Both the position numbers and the translations under genes were made by a program. From contig PLXY01000004.1 of assembly GCA_003153295.1 (NCBI GenBank), positions 24,726 through 88,725 on the forward strand: a stretch of 64,000 nt of DNA. Direction: 5' to 3'. Below, piece by piece: positions 35,268-45,788 of this stretch. Numbering within the stretch: position 1 is the first letter of the stretch; every line of letters begins with the position of its first letter. This stretch comes from Parachlamydiales bacterium. GTDB taxonomy: Bacteria; Chlamydiota; Chlamydiia; Chlamydiales; Rhabdochlamydiaceae. The notes beneath the pieces were generated by a model that saw only the letters and a program-made list of their open reading frames with translations, had not been told where the DNA came from and searched no databases.

Positions 35268-35946
35268 AGAGATGGATCCCGTTGATGCTGTCTTTGATGT
35301 GGAAAGAGCCGGAGCGAATACGGCGGAGTTCTGAAAGATGGGCCCCACAACCGAGGAGATTGCCCAGATCGTGTGCGATGGAACGTACGTACGTTCCTTT
35401 GGTGCAGGCGACATTCAAAGAGAGGTAAGGGTAGCTGTAGTCCAAGAGAGTGGTTTTAATCGTCACTGAGACAGGTTTCCGTTCGATCTCGATGCCTTTG
35501 CGAGCCAATTCATAAAGTTTTTTGCCGCCGATTTTTTTTGCGGAGAACATCGGAGGGACTTGTTCTAGAGTTCCTTGAAAGGAGAGGAGCGCTTTTTCAA
35601 TTTCAGCAAGAGTGGGGATCAGAGGAGAAGTTGCAGTTGTTTGGCCGTCGCAGTCGTAAGAATCGGTAGAGACGCCTAGGAGCATTTTACATTCGTATTC
35701 TTTATCTTGGCAGAGGTAGTCTTGAGAAAGGCGGGTAAAATTTTTACCGATTAGCATGACCATGAGGCCTGTTGCAAAAGGATCTAAAGTCCCTGCATGG
35801 CCGATTTTTTCAATGCGTGTGAGCCTGCGAAGGGCTGTGACTAAACTGAACGAAGTTTTGCCTCGAGGTTTGTCGACTAGCAGAATGCCTTCTTTAAGAG
35901 GCGGCGTATTTAAGAGCTTTGAATCGTTTTCCGTGATGTTTGTCAA
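35254..35946 (-). CDS. truB: tRNA pseudouridine-55 synthase TruB
   Basis: TruB makes pseudouridine 55 in the T-loop of tRNAs. '[14 protein letters not shown]' is the conserved N-terminal motif and '[17 protein letters not shown]' holds the catalytic Asp. '[19 protein letters not shown]' is the third motif. I chose TTG at 35946 (230 residues), because AAAGGAG lies 5 bases upstream and the rbfA stop just before it. Longer readings to ATG 36003 or 36057 would run deep into rbfA without a ribosome site. The protein has no extra C-terminal PUA domain, as is usual for short bacterial TruB. Confidence 0.92.
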   Translation of the reverse strand: MTNITENDSKLLNTPPLKEGILLVDKPRGKTSFSLVTALRRLTRIEKIGHAGTLDPFATGLMVMLIGKNFTRLSQDYLCQDKEYECKMLLGVSTDSYDCDGQTTATSPLIPTLAEIEKALLSFQGTLEQVPPMFSAKKIGGKKLYELARKGIEIERKPVSVTIKTTLLDYSYPYLSLNVACTKGTYVRSIAHDLGNLLGCGAHLSELRRIRSGSFHIKDSINGIHLYDHR

Positions 35947-35956
35947 ACTGACTCCT

Positions 35957-36343
35957 TTACGATTCTTGATCTTCTGGAGGAGAGGGGCGTTTGGCTTGTT
36001 CATCGTGGATTTTTTCAAGGAGGTTGTGGATGCGGAGTTCATCTTCCAGCGTATCATCCAGATGGAAGGTGAGCTGGGGGAAATAACGCATCACAACTTT
36101 TTTCGCGGCTTGCATAGAAATAAAACCGGCAGCAGACTGGAGAGCTCTTAATGTTTGCTTTTTTTCAGCAGGGGAGCCGACCATGCTAAAAAAAACTTTA
36201 GCATGGTGCAGGTCTTTCGTGATGTCGACTTTTTTAATCGTCACAAGGGTGTTGACTTTGGGGTTGCGGACCTCTCTCATTACCACTTCGGCAATGACTT
36301 CTCGGAGAAGTGAATTTAGACGGTCAACGCGCTGCTTTACCAT
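35957..36343 (-). CDS. rbfA: Ribosome-binding factor A
   Basis: A 128-residue KH-type cold-shock maturation factor of the 30S subunit. '[20 protein letters not shown]', '[11 protein letters not shown]' and '[20 protein letters not shown]' follow the family pattern throughout. The C-terminal tail '[12 protein letters not shown]' is disordered. It lies 3 bases after the infB stop, consistent with one translation operon. Normal length. Confidence 0.95.
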   Translation of the reverse strand: MVKQRVDRLNSLLREVIAEVVMREVRNPKVNTLVTIKKVDITKDLHHAKVFFSMVGSPAEKKQTLRALQSAAGFISMQAAKKVVMRYFPQLTFHLDDTLEDELRIHNLLEKIHDEQAKRPSPPEDQES

Positions 36344-36346
36344 AAG

Positions 36347-39184
36347 TTATAGTTCAGGGGTGTAGTAGGTGACATCATAAGCCTGCAGAATATCGCCTTC
36401 TTTAAAGTCAGTGAAGCCTTGAAGGAGGATACCGCATTCTTGGCCTTTAGAAACTTCCCGCACATCTTCTTTGACACGTTTGACAGATGCAACAGGCCCT
36501 TTCCAGATAACCTCTTTATTGCGGACAACCCGAATATGGCTGGAGCGGCGGATAGTTCCGTCAGAAACTTGACAACCGGCAATATTACCCAAATGGGATG
36601 ATTTGAAGACGGCCTTAACCTCAGCTTCTCCAATGTCATGTTCTTGGGCGATCTTATCCAATAGCCCGACCATGATCTCTTTAACGTCATCGACAGCGTG
36701 GTAGATGATGTCATGGAGGCGGACTTTGACTTTGAGCTGTTTAATGAGCGATTCAGCATGGCTTTCAATTTGAGTATGGAAGCCGATCAGAGTGGCTTTA
36801 GAGGCATAGGCAAGCTGAATATCGGATTCTGAAATCTCACCCACAGCAGCTGAGATCACATTGATTTCAGCTTTAGCGGAGATGATTTTTTCCAGAGAAT
36901 GCTTGAGAGCTTCCAGAGATCCTTGGACGTCAGCACGGAGAATAAGCGTAAGAACTTTCTTCTCTTGTTTCTGCATAGTCTGAGCCAGAAGATTTTCAAG
37001 ACCGCCCCGTTTAGTTTGGAGGGCTGTGTGCTTCCGCTTGAGGAGTCTTTCTTCAGAAACTTCACTTGCTTCTTTTTCATCTTTAACGACGATGAAATCG
37101 CTGCCCGCTTCAGGGAGTCCTGAAAGGCCTGTGAGTTTGACAGGAGAAGAAGGACCAGCAATGGTCATAGGCTTATTGAATTCATCGTGCATCGTTTTCA
37201 CACGGCCCCAATGCGCAGCAAAAACAACCGCATCTCCGATATGGAGCGTTCCGTTTTGAACGAGAACAGTCGTCACAGCGCCCAGGCCCTTGTGCATTTC
37301 GGACTCAATAACGGTTCCGCGGGCACGGGAATTGGGGTTGGCTTTAAGTTCGAGAACTTCGGCTTGGAGAGCAAGCATTTCAAGGAGTTCTTTGATCCCT
37401 TCTCCAGTAACGGCCGAGCAATTGATAGTGATGGTCTGTCCGCCCCATGCTTCAGGAAGAAGGTTGATTTCGGAGAGTTGTCTATAGACGTTTTCAGCAT
37501 TGAAGTTGGGTTTATCGCTCTTGTTGATCGCAACGACAATCGGAACATTGGCTGTGCGGGCTTGTTGGACGGCTTCCATGGTTTGTGCGCGGAGACCTTC
37601 ATCTCCAGCAACAACGAGGACAACGATGTCAGTGACATCTGCGCCGCGGGCTCGCATCGCTGAGAAGGCTTCGTGACCAGGAGTGTCAAGAATAGTGATA
37701 TCTCCAAAATCTGTATGAGCTTTGAAGGCACCAATATGCTGAGTGATCGCACCGGCTTCTCCACCTGCAACATTGGCCTTGCGGATAGTATCGATAAGGC
37801 TTGTTTTGCCGTGGTCGACGTGACCCATGAAGGTGACAACAGGACTACGGAGAATGAGTTCATCCGCAGGTGTTTCGGTGATTTCCTGTTTGATGGTCTT
37901 GTCGGTGATTTTCAGACGCTCTTCTTCGCTGGTATCGATGGTGATTTCGCAATCAAAATCATGACCTAGAAGTTGGATAGTCGTTTCATCATCGATGAAA
38001 TCGTTTAAAGTGATCACGACGCCTTTCATGAAGAGATTAGAAAGAAGCTGAGAGGCTTTGAGCTTCATTTCAACGGCTAGGTCTTTAATCGTCACAGGAA
38101 GGCGAATTTTCAATGATTTAGGACGAACAATGAGCTCTTCGCCAGAGGATGACATCCGTTTATGACCGCGGCCTTTACGTGGACGCCAGCCTTCATCATT
38201 TTCATCTCGGAGGCCTTGTTTATCGCGTGAATCAAAAGCGCGGTAAACTTCAGGCTTTTTATGGGCTTTGATGTCTTTAACGTCTTTGAACTTGCGTGCG
38301 GCTTCTTCTTCACGTGTCTTAGCAGGAGCGTGCTCGCGGGTGGAAGGTTTAGCTCCTAAGCGAGAGTCGCGGGAATCCATCGGGGGACGTCTGCCCATGC
38401 CGCCAGCGCCACCAAATCCTCCTGCGCCAGGAGGTCTTCCTGTGGTGTAAGGTCTATATCCTCCAGCTCCTCCAGGAGCTCCACCAGGAGGTCGTGGACG
38501 ATAGCCGCCAGCGCCTGGTTGATAAGGAGGGGAGCCGGGGGGACGTGGTTTATATCCTGCGGGTCCGCCAGGAGCTCCGCCGGTAGGACGCGGCCGGTAT
38601 CCGGTACTGCTATGATATCCGCCTGTCTGAGGCGCGCCTTGAGAAGGTGAAGAGGTTGCAGAACCGCCAGGTCCCGCTTGTCGCGGTTGATAGGCAGGAC
38701 GAGGTCCATCGGAATAGGATCGAGGTGCTCCTGCACCACCAGCGCCAGCAGGACGGTATCCTGAGGGTCGGTTATAGGCAGGGCGGTCTCCGGAAGGACG
38801 TGATTGAAAAGGGCGAGGTCCGTCGGTCCGTTGATTGGGGTAAGTCGGGCCGAGAGGCCTTTCTGGAGGTCTTTCAGGAGGTTTTTCTTGAGCAGCTTCA
38901 GGAGGAGCGGATTCTTGCATCTCGGGCTCAAAAGATTCTTGAGGAACTTCCTTCGGCTTTGATTTAGCGATAGGAGGAGCTTCAGGAGTAAACTCTTCTT
39001 GAACTTTTTCAGGAATCGGCTTGGGTTGGCTGGACTCTACCGGCAGCTCTTTAGGCTTGGAAGCCATTTTGGACTCTTTAGTTCCGACGGAAGCTGGGGA
39101 GGCTGGAGACTCCGGTTTCTTAAACTTTTTTAAAGCTTCAGCCAGCTGCGCATTCTTTACTGTAATCTTGAGGTTTTTAGCCAA
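36347..39184 (-). CDS. infB: Translation initiation factor IF-2
   Basis: A 945-residue IF-2 that places fMet-tRNA on the ribosome. The G domain starts near residue 455 with '[16 protein letters not shown]', then 'DTPGHEAF' (G3) and 'AINKSDKP' (G4). Domains II, III and C follow to '[16 protein letters not shown]'. The first 30 residues '[20 protein letters not shown]' are the IF2-N-like helix. Residues about 45-290 are low complexity and include an Arg-Pro-Gly-Tyr rich block (about 95-285) of repeated GYRPRP and GGAPGG units. That is unusual for the factor. It overlaps the nusA stop by 8 bases. Confidence 0.97.
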   Translation of the reverse strand: MAKNLKITVKNAQLAEALKKFKKPESPASPASVGTKESKMASKPKELPVESSQPKPIPEKVQEEFTPEAPPIAKSKPKEVPQESFEPEMQESAPPEAAQEKPPERPPERPLGPTYPNQRTDGPRPFQSRPSGDRPAYNRPSGYRPAGAGGAGAPRSYSDGPRPAYQPRQAGPGGSATSSPSQGAPQTGGYHSSTGYRPRPTGGAPGGPAGYKPRPPGSPPYQPGAGGYRPRPPGGAPGGAGGYRPYTTGRPPGAGGFGGAGGMGRRPPMDSRDSRLGAKPSTREHAPAKTREEEAARKFKDVKDIKAHKKPEVYRAFDSRDKQGLRDENDEGWRPRKGRGHKRMSSSGEELIVRPKSLKIRLPVTIKDLAVEMKLKASQLLSNLFMKGVVITLNDFIDDETTIQLLGHDFDCEITIDTSEEERLKITDKTIKQEITETPADELILRSPVVTFMGHVDHGKTSLIDTIRKANVAGGEAGAITQHIGAFKAHTDFGDITILDTPGHEAFSAMRARGADVTDIVVLVVAGDEGLRAQTMEAVQQARTANVPIVVAINKSDKPNFNAENVYRQLSEINLLPEAWGGQTITINCSAVTGEGIKELLEMLALQAEVLELKANPNSRARGTVIESEMHKGLGAVTTVLVQNGTLHIGDAVVFAAHWGRVKTMHDEFNKPMTIAGPSSPVKLTGLSGLPEAGSDFIVVKDEKEASEVSEERLLKRKHTALQTKRGGLENLLAQTMQKQEKKVLTLILRADVQGSLEALKHSLEKIISAKAEINVISAAVGEISESDIQLAYASKATLIGFHTQIESHAESLIKQLKVKVRLHDIIYHAVDDVKEIMVGLLDKIAQEHDIGEAEVKAVFKSSHLGNIAGCQVSDGTIRRSSHIRVVRNKEVIWKGPVASVKRVKEDVREVSKGQECGILLQGFTDFKEGDILQAYDVTYYTPEL

Positions 39185-40460
39185 CTTTTAACCCTTTTTT
39201 CTTGCAAATCTCGTTTAAAACCTTATTCGCGATCTCTAAGCTGATTTCCGGAATTTTTGCGAGTTCTTCAGGAGATGCTAAGAGGACTTTGCGCGGAGTA
39301 TCGTAATTGGCGGCGATCAAGCTTGCAGTAATGAAGGAACTCATTCCTTCGAGGTGCAATTTTTGATCGAGTGAAGGATCTTCTGCCAAGGCCAGCTGTT
39401 GCCGTTGGATAGAAGCGATCTGCTGGTAGTCGCTCATTTTCTGCACTTGCAGCTCAACGCCGATAAGTTCGCCGTTTAAACGGGCGTTCATTCCACGTTT
39501 GCCTAAGACAGCAGGATAGCTTTCATCATCAACAACGATCGTCACAACGGAGTTATCTTCGTTTACATCAATTTTACGAATTTCAATCGGTGAAAGGGCG
39601 CTGACAAGCAATTGGATCGAATCATCGGTATAAGGGATGATGTCAATTTTTTCGTTGTTAAGCTCGCGGATGATATTTTTAACCCGTGTTCCTCGAACAC
39701 CCACGCAGGCGCCGACCGGATCGACTTTGGATTCGGAAGATTTAACAGCGAGTTTTGTTCGATAGCCTGGATCCCGGACGATTTTTTCGATCGTGATGGT
39801 CCCGTCTTGCAGTTCTGGAACTTCTTGGAGAAATAACTGACGGACGAATTCTGGATGGCTACGGCTTAAGATGACTTCGGCTCCGCCATTTTCAGTGTCG
39901 CGTACTTCAAATAGAAGGGCTTGGACACGGTCGCCGACGTTGTATTTCTCTGTTTTAGGATAGAATCTGTCGGGCATGATGCCTTCGACTTTACCTAGGT
40001 CGACGATCAGAGTAGCGCCTCGGATGACCCGCTTAACGCTGCCGGAGATGATCTCATTAACGCGATGGCGGTATTCTTCGTAGATCACATCCCGTTCGGC
40101 TGAGCGGAGTTTTTGGGAGATGACTTGTCGTGCGGTCTGCGCAGCAATACGGCCAAAATCTTGTGGTGTGCAAGGAATATCAACCCATTGGCCCAGTTCT
40201 GCAGAAGGATTGAGGACGCGTGCTTCTTCGATAGCGATCTCTTCTTCAGGAATCGTCACTTTGTCGACAACTTCTTTTTGAGCTGTGACGACAATGTCAC
40301 CTGTTTTAGAATTGACATGGACGCTGATGTTGAGGAGACCTTTGATGCTTTTGCGGGCAGCAGCAAGAAGCGATTCTTCCACAGCGGAAATAATCACTTC
40401 GCGTTTGATGCCTTTTTCGCGTTCTAGATACTCGAAGATGGCAAGGAGGTCTTTATTCAT
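39177..40460 (-). CDS. nusA: Transcription termination/antitermination factor NusA
   Basis: A 427-residue NusA. It has the N-terminal RNA-polymerase-binding domain (1-125), an S1 domain (about 135-200, '[21 protein letters not shown]'-type split by description), and two KH domains with '[19 protein letters not shown]' and '[18 protein letters not shown]'. The C-terminus has one helix-hairpin-helix-like segment and not the two acidic repeats of E. coli. The ATG at 40460 overlaps nothing upstream; a strong hairpin lies between it and rpsA. The nusA-infB-rbfA-truB-ribF-ychF order is chlamydial. Confidence 0.96.
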   Translation of the reverse strand: MNKDLLAIFEYLEREKGIKREVIISAVEESLLAAARKSIKGLLNISVHVNSKTGDIVVTAQKEVVDKVTIPEEEIAIEEARVLNPSAELGQWVDIPCTPQDFGRIAAQTARQVISQKLRSAERDVIYEEYRHRVNEIISGSVKRVIRGATLIVDLGKVEGIMPDRFYPKTEKYNVGDRVQALLFEVRDTENGGAEVILSRSHPEFVRQLFLQEVPELQDGTITIEKIVRDPGYRTKLAVKSSESKVDPVGACVGVRGTRVKNIIRELNNEKIDIIPYTDDSIQLLVSALSPIEIRKIDVNEDNSVVTIVVDDESYPAVLGKRGMNARLNGELIGVELQVQKMSDYQQIASIQRQQLALAEDPSLDQKLHLEGMSSFITASLIAANYDTPRKVLLASPEELAKIPEISLEIANKVLNEICKKKGLKVG

Positions 40461-40488
40461 TGTACAATACCTTTAAACTTTTTACGTA

Positions 40489-40516
40489 AAGAACCTCCGG
40501 TTCTCCGGAGGTTCTT
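40489..40516 (-). terminator. Hairpin between rpsA and nusA
   Basis: AAGAACCTCCGG (40489-40500) and CCGGAGGTTCTT (40505-40516) form a perfect 12-bp stem with a TTCT loop, 30 bases after the rpsA stop. On the minus strand it is followed by only a weak T-rich stretch. It probably ends or attenuates the rpsA message, so nusA would need some read-through or its own promoter. Confidence 0.75.
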
Positions 40517-40546
40517 ATGACATTCTCTTAAGAAAACCCCTACCTT

Positions 40547-42295
40547 TTAGGCGTTTTCTTCTTCTTCAGCAGGCTTTTCTTTTTTCTTCTTAGGCGCCCG
40601 CTTTTTTTTCTCTCCAACAAGGATATCGTCATGATTTTCTTTGTTCTTCTCAATCAGATACTCTTTAATAGAGAGCGAAATTTTCTTATGCTCTGGATCC
40701 AGTTTGATCACTTTCGCAGTGACTTCTTGTCCTTTGGAAATCACTTCTTCGACTTTCCCAAAAGGCTGGTCAGAAATTTCTGTAACGTGGATCAGTCCTT
40801 CCAAGCCGTTGTCGAGTTCGACAAACGCACCGAAAGCGGTGATCTTAGTCACGATTCCTTTGACCAAAGAACCCACTGGCATCATTTTCTCAGTATTTTC
40901 CCAAGGATTTTCGCTGAGCTGTTTGACGCCAAGCGTGATCTTTTTGTTCTCTTTATCAACTGAAAGGACAACTGCATCGACTTTATCGCCTTTTTTGAAG
41001 ACTTCAGAAGGATGCGAGACTTTCTTGATCCAGCTTAAATCTGAGATATGGATCAGGCCGTCAATGCCAGGCTCTAATTCAACAAAAGCACCGTAATTGG
41101 TCAGGTTGCGGATTTCTGCTGTGACGCCGCTTCCAATCGGGTATTTCTTTTCAACTTCATCCCATGGATTTTTCTCGAGCTGTTTCATGCCGAGTGAGAT
41201 TTTTCCTTCGTCTTTTTGAACGGAGAGAACAATCGCTTCGACTTCATCGCCCTTTTTCAGCATTTCGCTAGGATCGTTGATCGTTTTAGTCCATGACATT
41301 TCGGAGACGTGGATTAGGCCTTCGATGCCTGACTCGATCTCCATGAATGCGCCATAAGGAACTAAACTGACGATTTTACCCTTAACATGGGTGCCTGGGG
41401 GATAACGCTTTTCGATCTCTTCCCAAGGATTGCTTTCTTTTTGCTTCATGCCGAGAGCGACACGTCCTTTTTCTTTGTCAACGTGAAGGATGATCACCTC
41501 AAGCTTATCGCCGAGAGCAACCATTTCAGAAGGATGTTTAATCCGCTTCCATGTCATGTCGGTGATGTGAAGCAGTCCATCGACTCCGTCAACGTCTAAA
41601 AAGACGCCGAAATCAGTGATGTTTTTCACGATGCCGTGGCGGATCTCGCTTTCGTGGAAGTTCTCTAGCATTTCGACTTTCTTCGTCATGCGCTCTTCTT
41701 CTAAGAGTTCACGGCGGGAAACAACAATATTCTTCCGATCGGTATTGATCTTGAGAATTTTGAAGTCATAAGTTTTGTCGAGGTATTCATCGAGGTTTTT
41801 AATGCGCTTGTTGTCGATCTGGGAGCCTGGCAAGAATGCCTCGACGCCGATATCGACCATCAGGCCGCCTTTAACTTTGCGCATCACTTTACCAGTGACA
41901 ATTGAACCTTCGCTGCAATTCTCAACGATATTTTCCCACTGACGGAGACGGCGTGCCTTATCTCTTGATAAGACGATCTGGCCATCTTCACCTTCAGTTT
42001 GGTCGAGGAATGCTTCGACTTCATTTCCTAAAGAGATTTCTGAAGGATCTGTAAATTCACTGATAGGTACGAGACCTTCCGACTTCAATCCGACGTCGAT
42101 AACGACGAAATCTTTTGTAATTTCAACAATACGTCCTCGAAGAACGTAGCCTGAACTCAGGGAAGCGAGCGATCCTGCGCCTTCACCTTGTTCTTTAGCA
42201 CCTAGCAATTTTCTAAATGCTTGTGCGTCTTCCTCGTGATAATCGACATCATCAATGATGTTGCTTGAATTCCAATCGTGTTTAAATTTGGACAT
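40547..42295 (-). CDS. rpsA: 30S ribosomal protein S1
   Basis: A 582-residue S1 with six consecutive S1 OB-fold domains. Examples are '[20 protein letters not shown]', '[20 protein letters not shown]', '[20 protein letters not shown]', and the later copies with the '[21 protein letters not shown]' pattern split here by description. S1 unfolds mRNA leaders on the 30S subunit. The C-terminal tail is Lys/Glu-rich ([19 protein letters not shown]). Length and domain number fit chlamydial S1 (CT098). ATG 42295 is preceded by GGAGAAATTGG. It is the first gene of the minus-strand translation block. Confidence 0.97.
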   Translation of the reverse strand: MSKFKHDWNSSNIIDDVDYHEEDAQAFRKLLGAKEQGEGAGSLASLSSGYVLRGRIVEITKDFVVIDVGLKSEGLVPISEFTDPSEISLGNEVEAFLDQTEGEDGQIVLSRDKARRLRQWENIVENCSEGSIVTGKVMRKVKGGLMVDIGVEAFLPGSQIDNKRIKNLDEYLDKTYDFKILKINTDRKNIVVSRRELLEEERMTKKVEMLENFHESEIRHGIVKNITDFGVFLDVDGVDGLLHITDMTWKRIKHPSEMVALGDKLEVIILHVDKEKGRVALGMKQKESNPWEEIEKRYPPGTHVKGKIVSLVPYGAFMEIESGIEGLIHVSEMSWTKTINDPSEMLKKGDEVEAIVLSVQKDEGKISLGMKQLEKNPWDEVEKKYPIGSGVTAEIRNLTNYGAFVELEPGIDGLIHISDLSWIKKVSHPSEVFKKGDKVDAVVLSVDKENKKITLGVKQLSENPWENTEKMMPVGSLVKGIVTKITAFGAFVELDNGLEGLIHVTEISDQPFGKVEEVISKGQEVTAKVIKLDPEHKKISLSIKEYLIEKNKENHDDILVGEKKKRAPKKKKEKPAEEEENA

Positions 42296-42801
42296 TATAA
42301 ACCAATTTCTCCTTCTATGGGATAGTGATCCCAGATTCGTTCTCTTGTAAGAATTTTCTTCAATTGCCCTTAATAAACAACAGAGGCAAACGAGATGCGC
42401 TTACAAATAAGTAATGATGAAAAAGATAGCAAATCATTGAAAATAACATCAAGGAGCAAATGGGGGACAAGCATAAAGTATTGAAGAAAACTGTTACAAA
42501 TGAACGATTCTTACAATTGAAAACTTGAACTTTGAGCTCAATTCCTTCAAAATATTCTTACTCAACCAAGTTAAAATTTTATATGAAAACAAAAACCACA
42601 CCCGTTATCAATCACGATAGTTATATAAATTTCTTGAATCGCATTAAGATTCGTGCTTTTCTCGTCTAAATTCTTGCTGATAGATATCCTGATTGAATAA
42701 GGAAACAACTGTTTCCCTCTTGCGGTAGAGACACTTCCAATTATTTTTTGATTTACACCGCTTGTTAAGAAAATAACAATCTGTCCATACTCCAAAAAAT
42801 C
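42296..42801. other. 506-base intergenic region between divergent rpsA and lysC
   Basis: AT-rich. The first 100 bases should hold the rpsA promoter. The rest, upstream of lysC, contains a short frame ATG 42582 to TAA 42666-42668 (about 28 residues, beginning MKTKTTP) without a ribosome site. An opposite-strand frame at 42571-42897 runs into lysC and is not convincing. No tRNA and no clear attenuator hairpin found. Confidence 0.4.
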
Positions 42802-43578
42802 ATGAAAACCATTGTTTTGAAGTTCGGCGGAGCCGCCGTTGCCAAACCTGAAAGATTCGAGCAGATCGCTAATCTTGTCGTAGACCGCTCTCTCCATTAT
42901 GAAAAAGTCGTTGTGGTTGTCAGCGCCATGGGCAATATGACCGATGAATTACTGACTCTAGCAAGGCAGGTCCATCCTTCTCCTCCTAAACGGGAACAGG
43001 ATATGCTGATTTCGGTGGGTGAAAGGATCAGCATGTCGCTGCTGGCCATGGCCCTCGATCTAAAAGGCAAGTATGCTGTGAGCTTGACAGGAAGCCAGGC
43101 AGGTATTATGACCACTTCTAATCACTCTGAAGCGAGGATTATTGATGTTCGGCCTCATCGGGTTGTTAAATACTTAGAACAAGGAAAAATTGTCATTGTG
43201 GCGGGTTTTCAAGGGGTGAGCAAAGAAGGGGAGATCACGACGTTAGGTCGAGGCGGTTCAGATACGACAGCAGTGGCCCTGGCGGTTGCTTTAGGTGCTG
43301 AAAAGGTCGAGTTCTACAAAGACGTCGCGGGAATTTTTGCTGAAGATCCGAAAAAAAATCCTTCGGCTGCTTTTTATACATCGTTAGATTATACCGAAGC
43401 CTTAGAGATTACACAAAAGGGAGCTAAAGTGTTGCACAGTCGTTGCATTGAACTCGCTACAAAGAATGGGATGCCGCTCCATGTGCTGTCGTTTAGCGAG
43501 CCTCAAACAAGCTCAGGGACTTTAATCGGACAGTTAGATCGAGAGCCCTCTCAATTACTCATCTATGAGGATGGATGA
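42802..43578 (+). CDS. lysC: Short aspartokinase catalytic domain (no ACT domains)
   Basis: A 258-residue amino-acid kinase that phosphorylates aspartate, the first step to diaminopimelate, Lys, Met and Thr. The motif KFGGAAVAKPERF replaces the usual KFGG(T/S)SV, and 'GFQGVSKEGEITTLGRGGSD' with 'VEFYKDVAGIFAEDP' are the aspartokinase nucleotide and aspartate motifs. The protein ends right after the catalytic domain, so the regulatory ACT pair is absent and feedback control by Lys or Thr is unlikely. No Shine-Dalgarno is visible before ATG 42802. It overlaps the next gene by 4 bases. No other dap gene is nearby. Confidence 0.88.
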   Translation: MKTIVLKFGGAAVAKPERFEQIANLVVDRSLHYEKVVVVVSAMGNMTDELLTLARQVHPSPPKREQDMLISVGERISMSLLAMALDLKGKYAVSLTGSQAGIMTTSNHSEARIIDVRPHRVVKYLEQGKIVIVAGFQGVSKEGEITTLGRGGSDTTAVALAVALGAEKVEFYKDVAGIFAEDPKKNPSAAFYTSLDYTEALEITQKGAKVLHSRCIELATKNGMPLHVLSFSEPQTSSGTLIGQLDREPSQLLIYEDG

Positions 43579-45431
43579 TTAAAACGATTTTTGAAAAAGA
43601 TAGTCCCTATTCTGCGGCGATCGAATCGTCGCTTTGTCAAATATTCCCCGATCCCTTTTTTTTCTCTTTTCTCAAAGAAGATGAACAGGAGCAATTCGAT
43701 TCTAAATTGCCGATTTTTAGATGGTTTTGGAAAAAAGACCATCTTTCTTTGCATTTGGTCTGCCGCCATCGTTTAAATGTGGGTAAATTTTTCTATGAGA
43801 TGATCCATCGCTGGCTGTTGCCTGGTAGAAGGTTGGATATTGCATTTTTCTTTTCCTCCGATTTCAAATTTTCAAAGACAGCGCACCTTTATACTTTGGC
43901 TGAGATGGCGATCCGTTTTGATCAAGAGGTCGATCGAGATCATGTTGAACATAATTTACGAGTGATCGAAACAGAGATCCGATTAGGAATGGTCTCGGTC
44001 TATCATGCAAGCCGGCTTCTGGAGATGCATCTTTTATCAGCTCAAGAAAAAAATGGAATTTTACAAGAAATGATCTCCAAGCTAATCCAGCGCAATCCCG
44101 ATGAGATCGATTACGATATTTTTGGCGAGCTGCAGCATTTCACTGTGATGAGCAAGGAAGAGTTCAAAACTCCCCGCGATCCTCACCATCTCAGCCGTCT
44201 TGTAACGCTTTTTTATCTATTCCGCAAATCCATCGAAAGGGAACAAGAAAAGCGGCCTGATAAACGGCATATCCGGCTTAAATTGGCAACGGTCCAACTC
44301 GATTTACCCTGGGGTATGAAGAAAGTGCTGGGAGTCTGCGTTGCTCTTAATTTCTTCCGACCGAATGAGCTATTTGAAGAGCGGCATCTGGTCCGGGCTC
44401 TACAAAATGGTCTCCAAGGGATTAAAGTTGTTCCCGATTCATTTTTTGTGAACGAAGGGACAGATGAAAGGATTCATACGCTTTATTTAGAGATCGAAAA
44501 AGAAAATGGCGAAGACTTTACTACAGCAGAACTCCAACACTTTAGGAAATTTCTTCCAGAGGAATTAAAACGGACGGTGGAAATTCCCCTCAATTCACTT
44601 TTCATGCCTAGGAACGAAGAAGAAGTGATACGGCACATTGTTTCTCTGTCAGGCCAACTTCGCTTTGTCAAAGACCTGCCTCAGGTAATTTTGATCTTTG
44701 ATGAACAGAAAGAGGGAGATCTTTATTTCACGGTGCTTTTGGTTAGGATTCTTTATCCTCAGAGCCCTTCAATCCAGACTCTCTTTAGCAAAGACGACAG
44801 TTTGATGACTTATATTCCTGACCGCGTCAAAAGAGTGGGTATGCTACGTAAGCGGTATCCGAAAGAAGCGACGATCTTCCGGTTAAAATTTTCTTCGAAT
44901 CCTTTTTTGCGCGATGACCATTCTGTCGATCTTTTCCGGGCCCGCCAGGCGATCATTCAAGAATTGCAAAGGCTTGTGGGAGATGTTCGTGATTATAACG
45001 GCGGCATGATCGCCAAGCAAATTGAGCTTTTAGGAGCTCTCCAGCAATTATTAGGAGAGGCCGATCGAGCTTCAAGCCGTCTCCTTGAATCCTTCTTTCA
45101 TTCTCTTTATCCGATTGAGTCCCGCAGCATTGTTCCTCCTGAGCAGCTCAAAAAGCTATTTCTACTGTGGAAGCAACTTCTAGAGGATCCAGCTCAAAAA
45201 ATTCTCACAGAACAAGATGAGGTGGCTGTCTATGTCATCGCAAGAGCCGGTTATTTGCCTGAAATCGATCCTGCCAATTTCATCGAAATGCAGCTGATCA
45301 GTGTAAGACCTGAGCAAGAAGAAAAGTTTTTGGGGTATCTTTTCTTCTCACAAGACATCACTGAAAGGGAAAGATTTTTAGAAAATATTCCTTCAGGTTT
45401 GGCAGACATCCTGTCTCATCAGTCCTCCTGA
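43575..45431 (+). CDS. Large conserved-looking protein of unknown function
   Basis: I do not recognise this 618-residue protein. It has no signal peptide or transmembrane helix. It alternates charged helices and strands: 'IDIAFFFSSDFKF'-like strands early, 'EHNLRVIETEIRLGMVSVYH' helices, and a long helical C-terminal third with 'AIIQELQRLVGDVRDYNGGM' and 'RASSRLLESFFHSLYPIESR'. The ATG overlaps the lysC stop (ATGA), implying translational coupling and perhaps a linked role. The even codon use and length argue for a real, constrained gene, probably chlamydia-specific. Confidence 0.7.
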   Translation: MIKTIFEKDSPYSAAIESSLCQIFPDPFFFSFLKEDEQEQFDSKLPIFRWFWKKDHLSLHLVCRHRLNVGKFFYEMIHRWLLPGRRLDIAFFFSSDFKFSKTAHLYTLAEMAIRFDQEVDRDHVEHNLRVIETEIRLGMVSVYHASRLLEMHLLSAQEKNGILQEMISKLIQRNPDEIDYDIFGELQHFTVMSKEEFKTPRDPHHLSRLVTLFYLFRKSIEREQEKRPDKRHIRLKLATVQLDLPWGMKKVLGVCVALNFFRPNELFEERHLVRALQNGLQGIKVVPDSFFVNEGTDERIHTLYLEIEKENGEDFTTAELQHFRKFLPEELKRTVEIPLNSLFMPRNEEEVIRHIVSLSGQLRFVKDLPQVILIFDEQKEGDLYFTVLLVRILYPQSPSIQTLFSKDDSLMTYIPDRVKRVGMLRKRYPKEATIFRLKFSSNPFLRDDHSVDLFRARQAIIQELQRLVGDVRDYNGGMIAKQIELLGALQQLLGEADRASSRLLESFFHSLYPIESRSIVPPEQLKKLFLLWKQLLEDPAQKILTEQDEVAVYVIARAGYLPEIDPANFIEMQLISVRPEQEEKFLGYLFFSQDITERERFLENIPSGLADILSHQSS

Positions 45432-45731
45432 AATTTGTTTTGCGATCATCGCACCAGCAAGTAAAGCTAGGCAAGCAAGATTGGTTGTAATCGCTGTTTG
45501 AATCGCCTCCTCATCTTGAACACAATATCTAGAAGAAAAGGTTCCTTGATTTTGGGGGGCTGTAAAAAAGCTGCAATGGCCAGAAACTTTTCCATTGAAC
45601 CACCAAAAAGCACAAACTGCAAGAGATCCGTACGAAACTTCCTTAACTGTAGTTAATTCTTCTTCGCACACCGAAGAAAGATGATAAATGAATTGTCCGA
45701 TGCGATGTTTTAATGTTGTTTCAATTGTCAT
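45393..45731 (-). CDS. Small protein with one hydrophobic helix, unknown function
   Basis: A 112-residue protein starting at ATG 45731, preferred over ATG 45743 because GGGAG lies 6 bases before it. It has several Cys residues ('HLSSVCEEELTTV', 'LAVCAFWWFNGKVSGHC', 'SSRYCVQDEE') and one C-terminal hydrophobic segment ('ITTNLACLALLAGAMIAKQI'). I recognise no family. Its 3' end overlaps the convergent 618-residue gene by 39 bases. Confidence 0.5.
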   Translation of the reverse strand: MTIETTLKHRIGQFIYHLSSVCEEELTTVKEVSYGSLAVCAFWWFNGKVSGHCSFFTAPQNQGTFSSRYCVQDEEAIQTAITTNLACLALLAGAMIAKQISGGLMRQDVCQT

Positions 45732-45788
45732 GTGAACTCCCATGTGGATTCTGTTAAGAAATAGGAATTCAATTTTAGCAAACGATAT

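Noticed and set aside
37273..37863. 196-residue frame inside infB
   Set aside because: Same-strand shadow of the IF-2 G domain.
38400..38640. Short G/C-rich repeats as a possible CRISPR array
   Set aside because: They are codon-level repeats of the GYRPRP block of IF-2, without constant spacers.
42582..42668. Short Thr/Lys-containing frame as an attenuator leader of lysC
   Set aside because: No ribosome site, no run of regulatory codons and no competing hairpins.
42571..42897. 108-residue minus-strand frame upstream of lysC
   Set aside because: Half of it is antisense to lysC and there is no ribosome site at its start; it looks like a shadow.
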